Positions 61,452 through 64,000 of a stretch of DNA of 64,000 bases are shown in pieces. The stretch covers positions 42,806-106,805 of the forward strand of contig DASYRE010000010.1 of NCBI GenBank assembly GCA_036004685.1, given 5' to 3'. Position 1 is the stretch's first letter; each line of letters opens with the position of its first letter. The notes under the pieces are model-generated. The model was given only the letters and a program-made list of their open reading frames with translations. It did no database searches and had not been told where the DNA came from. The position numbers and the translations under genes were made by a program. The DNA comes from Candidatus Polarisedimenticolia bacterium. Its GTDB lineage: Bacteria; Acidobacteriota; Polarisedimenticolia; Gp22-AA2; AA152.

Positions 61452-63432
61452 GGCTCCGCTCCTCGATCAGCCGGGCGTGCGCCAGCAGAGCCCGCTCCCG
61501 CCGATCCGGCCAGACGGCGATGTGCGCGCCGAGGAAGATCACGATCCAGCCGATCCAGATCCAGTTGATCAACGGATTCAGGTAGTACTTGAACGTGGCC
61601 TGGCCGGTCTGCGGGTCGAAATCGATGAGAATGAGATAGAGGTCTTCCTTGAGCGTCGAATAGATGTCGACTTCCGTCGAGGGCTGGTTGAAGGCCTTGT
61701 AGAAGTTCCTCCCGGGCCGGATGACGCCCACCGGCCGTCCGTTTTCCAGGATTCCCATCACCGCCGTGAACTGATCCACGTGGGCGTCGCTGGAGGAGAG
61801 CGTGTCCTCGAAGCGGAGGGTGTAGGGTCCGGCCTTCAGGCTCTCCCCGCGTCCCAGGCGGAACGTCGCCTCCTGGCGGAAGAAGGAGGAGCCGACGATC
61901 CCGATGAAGATGAAGACGACGCCGATGTGCACGATGTAACCGCCGTACCGGCGGCGGTTCCGGTTCACCAGCGCGGCAAAGGCCACCGGAAACGCCTCCC
62001 CGGTGGAGCGCTGCCGCGCCAGCGATCCGCGGATGAACTCGTAAGCCATCGTGGCCAGGACGAAGGCGCAGAGAGGGAAGGCGACGAGCGCCGAGAGCTG
62101 CCGCATGCCGGCCGCCAGGAGCACCGTCAGGAGGGCGACCCCGAAGGCCGCGGGGACGAGGAAGATCCGGAGCAGTTTCCGAGCCGAGGCGCGCCGCCAG
62201 GCAATCAGCGGACAGGTGCCGGTCAGCAGCAGCAGGGCAACGGACAGCGGGAAGTTCACGGTGTTGAAGAAAGGAGGCCCCACGGTGATCTTCACCCCGC
62301 GCACCGCCTCGGAGACCACCGGGAAGACGGTCCCCCAGAACACCGCGAAGGTGATCCCCACCAGCAGCAGGTTGTTGAACAGGAAGCTGCTCTCCCGCGA
62401 CACGAACGAGTCGAGACGGCCTTCGCTCTGCAGGCGCGGCAGCCGCCAGACCAGCAAGGTGACCGAGAAGGCGATCACGAGTCCGAGAAACACCGACAGC
62501 ACGGGGCCCACGCCTGATCTCGCGAAGGCGTGGACCGACGAGATGACGCCGCTGCGCGTCAGGAACGTTCCGAAGATCGACAGGCAAAACGTCAGGAGGA
62601 TGAGGCTCATATTCCAGATCTTGAGCATCCTCTTCTTCTCCTGGATCATCACGGAGTGCAAAAAAGCGGTGGCCGTCAGCCAGGGCATCAAGGCGGCGTT
62701 CTCGACGGGGTCCCAGGCCCAGTAGCCTCCCCACCCCAGCTCGATGTACGCCCAGTAGCCGCCGAGAAGCAGCCCGATCCCGAGGAACAGCCAGGCGAAG
62801 ATCGTCCAGCGACGCGTCGTGCGAATCCAGACGTCTCCGACCCGGCCGGACATCAAGGCCGCCATCCCGAAAGCGTACGGAACGGAGACGCCGACGTATC
62901 CGAGGTAGAGGCACGGCGGATGGATCGCCATGAGCGGGGTTTGGAGCTGAGGGTTCAGCCCCTTTCCGTCGGCGGGCAGGAATCCCAGGAGCTGGAAGGG
63001 ATTGCTGGTGAAATTCATGAGGCCAAGAAAGAACAGGGTGATCCCGGAGAGCGTCGCGACCACGTAGGGCATCAGGGCGCGATTCTGGCGGCGATTCTGG
63101 AGAATGACGAGCAGGGAGAAGGTCGAAAGGACCATGACCCACAAGAGCAGCGAGCCGGAATGCCCCCCCCAGAAGGCGGTCAGCTTGTAGAGCCACGGCA
63201 TGGCGCGGCTGGAGTAAGACGCCACGTATTCCACGTCGAAACGGTCGTTGAGGAAAAGCGAGGCGAGCGCGAACGAAGCCATTCCGAGCAGGGCGGTCAC
63301 GGACAGGGCGCTGCGCTCCCCGCTCTCGATCAGGGAGCGCGACCGGGTCATCGCCCCGAGGCTGGAAGCGACGAGCGCCCAGGCCGCCGCCAGGGCCGCC
63401 AGGATCAGACAGAGATCGCCGAATTGTGGCAT
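61444..63432 (-). CDS. ccmF: heme lyase CcmF
   Basis: CcmF (662 residues) attaches heme to apocytochrome c. The WWD domain ELGWGGYWAWDPVENAALMPWL is intact, as are WGGHSGSLLLWVM and IHPPCLYLGYVG. About fifteen hydrophobic segments run the length of the protein, with a periplasmic domain near the C-terminus (LRFEDTLSSSDAHVDQFTAVMGI). It lies between ccmE and ccmH; no CcmG gene is present between them. Confidence 0.96.
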   Translation of the reverse strand: MPQFGDLCLILAALAAAWALVASSLGAMTRSRSLIESGERSALSVTALLGMASFALASLFLNDRFDVEYVASYSSRAMPWLYKLTAFWGGHSGSLLLWVMVLSTFSLLVILQNRRQNRALMPYVVATLSGITLFFLGLMNFTSNPFQLLGFLPADGKGLNPQLQTPLMAIHPPCLYLGYVGVSVPYAFGMAALMSGRVGDVWIRTTRRWTIFAWLFLGIGLLLGGYWAYIELGWGGYWAWDPVENAALMPWLTATAFLHSVMIQEKKRMLKIWNMSLILLTFCLSIFGTFLTRSGVISSVHAFARSGVGPVLSVFLGLVIAFSVTLLVWRLPRLQSEGRLDSFVSRESSFLFNNLLLVGITFAVFWGTVFPVVSEAVRGVKITVGPPFFNTVNFPLSVALLLLTGTCPLIAWRRASARKLLRIFLVPAAFGVALLTVLLAAGMRQLSALVAFPLCAFVLATMAYEFIRGSLARQRSTGEAFPVAFAALVNRNRRRYGGYIVHIGVVFIFIGIVGSSFFRQEATFRLGRGESLKAGPYTLRFEDTLSSSDAHVDQFTAVMGILENGRPVGVIRPGRNFYKAFNQPSTEVDIYSTLKEDLYLILIDFDPQTGQATFKYYLNPLINWIWIGWIVIFLGAHIAVWPDRRERALLAHARLIEERSLG

Positions 63433-63495
63433 CGACCTCCCCTCGCGGGGCGGATCGTCTCGAGACCGCCGAAAGAGGATGTTGGGGGAAGAAAC

Positions 63496-63912
63496 CTACG
63501 AAGATCCGGCGCGGACGCTCTTTTTCTCACCCTCGTACTTGGAGGGGCATTTGGCGAACAGCGTCCGGGCCTCGAAGAGGCCATCCTTCATGCTTCCCTC
63601 CACCACCACCTCCGCATTGTCCACGAAGGTGTCCGGGAGCTCCTTCCGGAAAATCACCGGCAGCGAGCTTTTGCCGTCGGTCACCAGGAACCGGGCCCCG
63701 AGAACTCCCGGCTGTTTGACGATGGAAGAGGCCGCCACCTTTCCATTTACACGGAAGTGCTCATCCAGGGCGGACGGCGGGTGAGCCAGATACTCGCTCA
63801 CCGTGAGGTAGTAAACCATCGATCCGCGGAAGCTCAAGGCGAAGAGAACCGAGAAGGCGACCAGGAGAATGATGACACAGAGGGCGATTTTCGGGTTGAT
63901 CCGGGCGAGCAT
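63496..63912 (-). CDS. ccmE: cytochrome c maturation heme chaperone CcmE, CXXXY type
   Basis: CcmE carries heme in the periplasm from CcmC to CcmF. The 138-residue form starting at ATG 63912 has a membrane anchor (about 9-28) and an OB-fold with YYLTVSEYLAHPPSALDEHFRVNGKVA and VVVEGSMKDGLFEARTLFAKC. The heme-linking site reads LFAKCPSKYEG: Cys122 and Tyr126 replace the usual HxxxY. This CXXXY class is known from Desulfovibrio and archaea. GTG 63930 is an alternative start. ATG 63951 lies in the -10 box and is unlikely. Confidence 0.9.
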   Translation of the reverse strand: MLARINPKIALCVIILLVAFSVLFALSFRGSMVYYLTVSEYLAHPPSALDEHFRVNGKVAASSIVKQPGVLGARFLVTDGKSSLPVIFRKELPDTFVDNAEVVVEGSMKDGLFEARTLFAKCPSKYEGEKKSVRAGSS

Positions 63913-63949
63913 CCTGTTTTGCTTCCTCACGGATTCCTGATGGAAGAGC

Positions 63950-63979
63950 ATGATAGCCCGCGAGATAGACGCGTGTCAA
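63950..63979 (-). promoter_or_regulatory. sigma70-like promoter of the ccm operon
   Basis: On the - strand TTGACA (63979-63974) and TATCAT (63955-63950) have an 18-base spacer, with a start predicted near 63943. The hexamers and spacer match those of the DUF4388 gene promoter at 44695-44724. It gives a leader of about 30 bases to ATG 63912. Confidence 0.7.
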
Positions 63980-64000
63980 ATACCTGATGCCGCACCGTTT

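Noticed and set aside
63930..63951. ATG 63951 as the ccmE start
   Set aside because: It lies within the -10 box of the promoter at 63979-63950; ATG 63912 or GTG 63930 is preferred.

Overview
This window is a dense, high-GC (clearly above 60%) chromosomal segment with no rRNA, tRNA, CRISPR array, insertion sequence or phage gene that I can recognise. Gene content points to a diderm bacterium with an outer membrane: a secretin-based type IV pilus/type II secretion machine, two outer-membrane beta-barrel proteins, a SPOR/SpoIID protein, and System I (Ccm) cytochrome c maturation. The mix of DUF4388 (PATAN-like) proteins, a zinc-ribbon Ser/Thr kinase and a TPR-secretin-cohesin fusion suggests Acidobacteriota or a neighbouring phylum. 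That placement is inference from gene content only.

Layout. (1) 1-3.4 kb: 3' part of lon, then thiL. (2) 3.6-17.3 kb, + strand: an ECF sigma factor, a small membrane protein (candidate anti-sigma), a secretin-N-like periplasmic protein, then PilC, PilB, PilM, PilN (with an added secretin-type domain), PilO, PilP/GspC-like, a lipoprotein-TPR-secretin-cohesin protein, two GspG-like pseudopilins, a Cys-rich Ig-like lipoprotein and a GspK-like pseudopilin. (3) 17.3-18.7 kb, - strand: a beta-barrel gene with an apparent one-base frameshift in its signal peptide. (4) 18.8-27.6 kb, +: M16 peptidase, dut, an MBL-fold hydrolase, then purB-purS-purQ-SEC-C microprotein-purL-purF. (5) 27.6-34.4 kb: a Cys-rich/beta-barrel/TlpA cassette, a Yqj-like envelope trio (-), a fatty acid desaturase, an alpha/beta-hydrolase fragment, an FAD oxidoreductase and mscS (-). 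(6) 34.9-41.7 kb, +: purM-purN, radC, tyrS, a GH113-like secreted protein, threonine synthase, a small Cys-rich exported protein, folB. (7) 41.7-48.2 kb: HAD hydrolase (-), a SpoIID/SPOR protein with an apparent AUC start, a DUF4388 protein, a small zinc-ribbon membrane protein, miaA, hfq, pgsA. (8) 48.2-54.8 kb, -: DUF4388-SPOR, TPR-gluzincin, DUF4388-J-domain-TPR and Ser/Thr kinase, behind a strong sigma70-like promoter. (9) 54.9-64 kb: nadB (+), then on the - strand ccmE-F-H-(CcmI-like)-A-B-C-D, an orphan small protein, a LOG-family protein and lepB.

Genes are tightly packed, with many ATGA, GTGA and TTGA start/stop overlaps, so translational coupling is widespread. The parts most likely to hold undescribed biology are the pilus/secretion operon, where secretin-type N-domains are spread over three proteins and the secretin ends in a cohesin domain, and the DUF4388/J-domain/gluzincin/kinase operon. 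The Ccm cluster is notable for a CXXXY-type CcmE beside a CcmH. All functions are read from motifs and neighbourhood; no database search was run.
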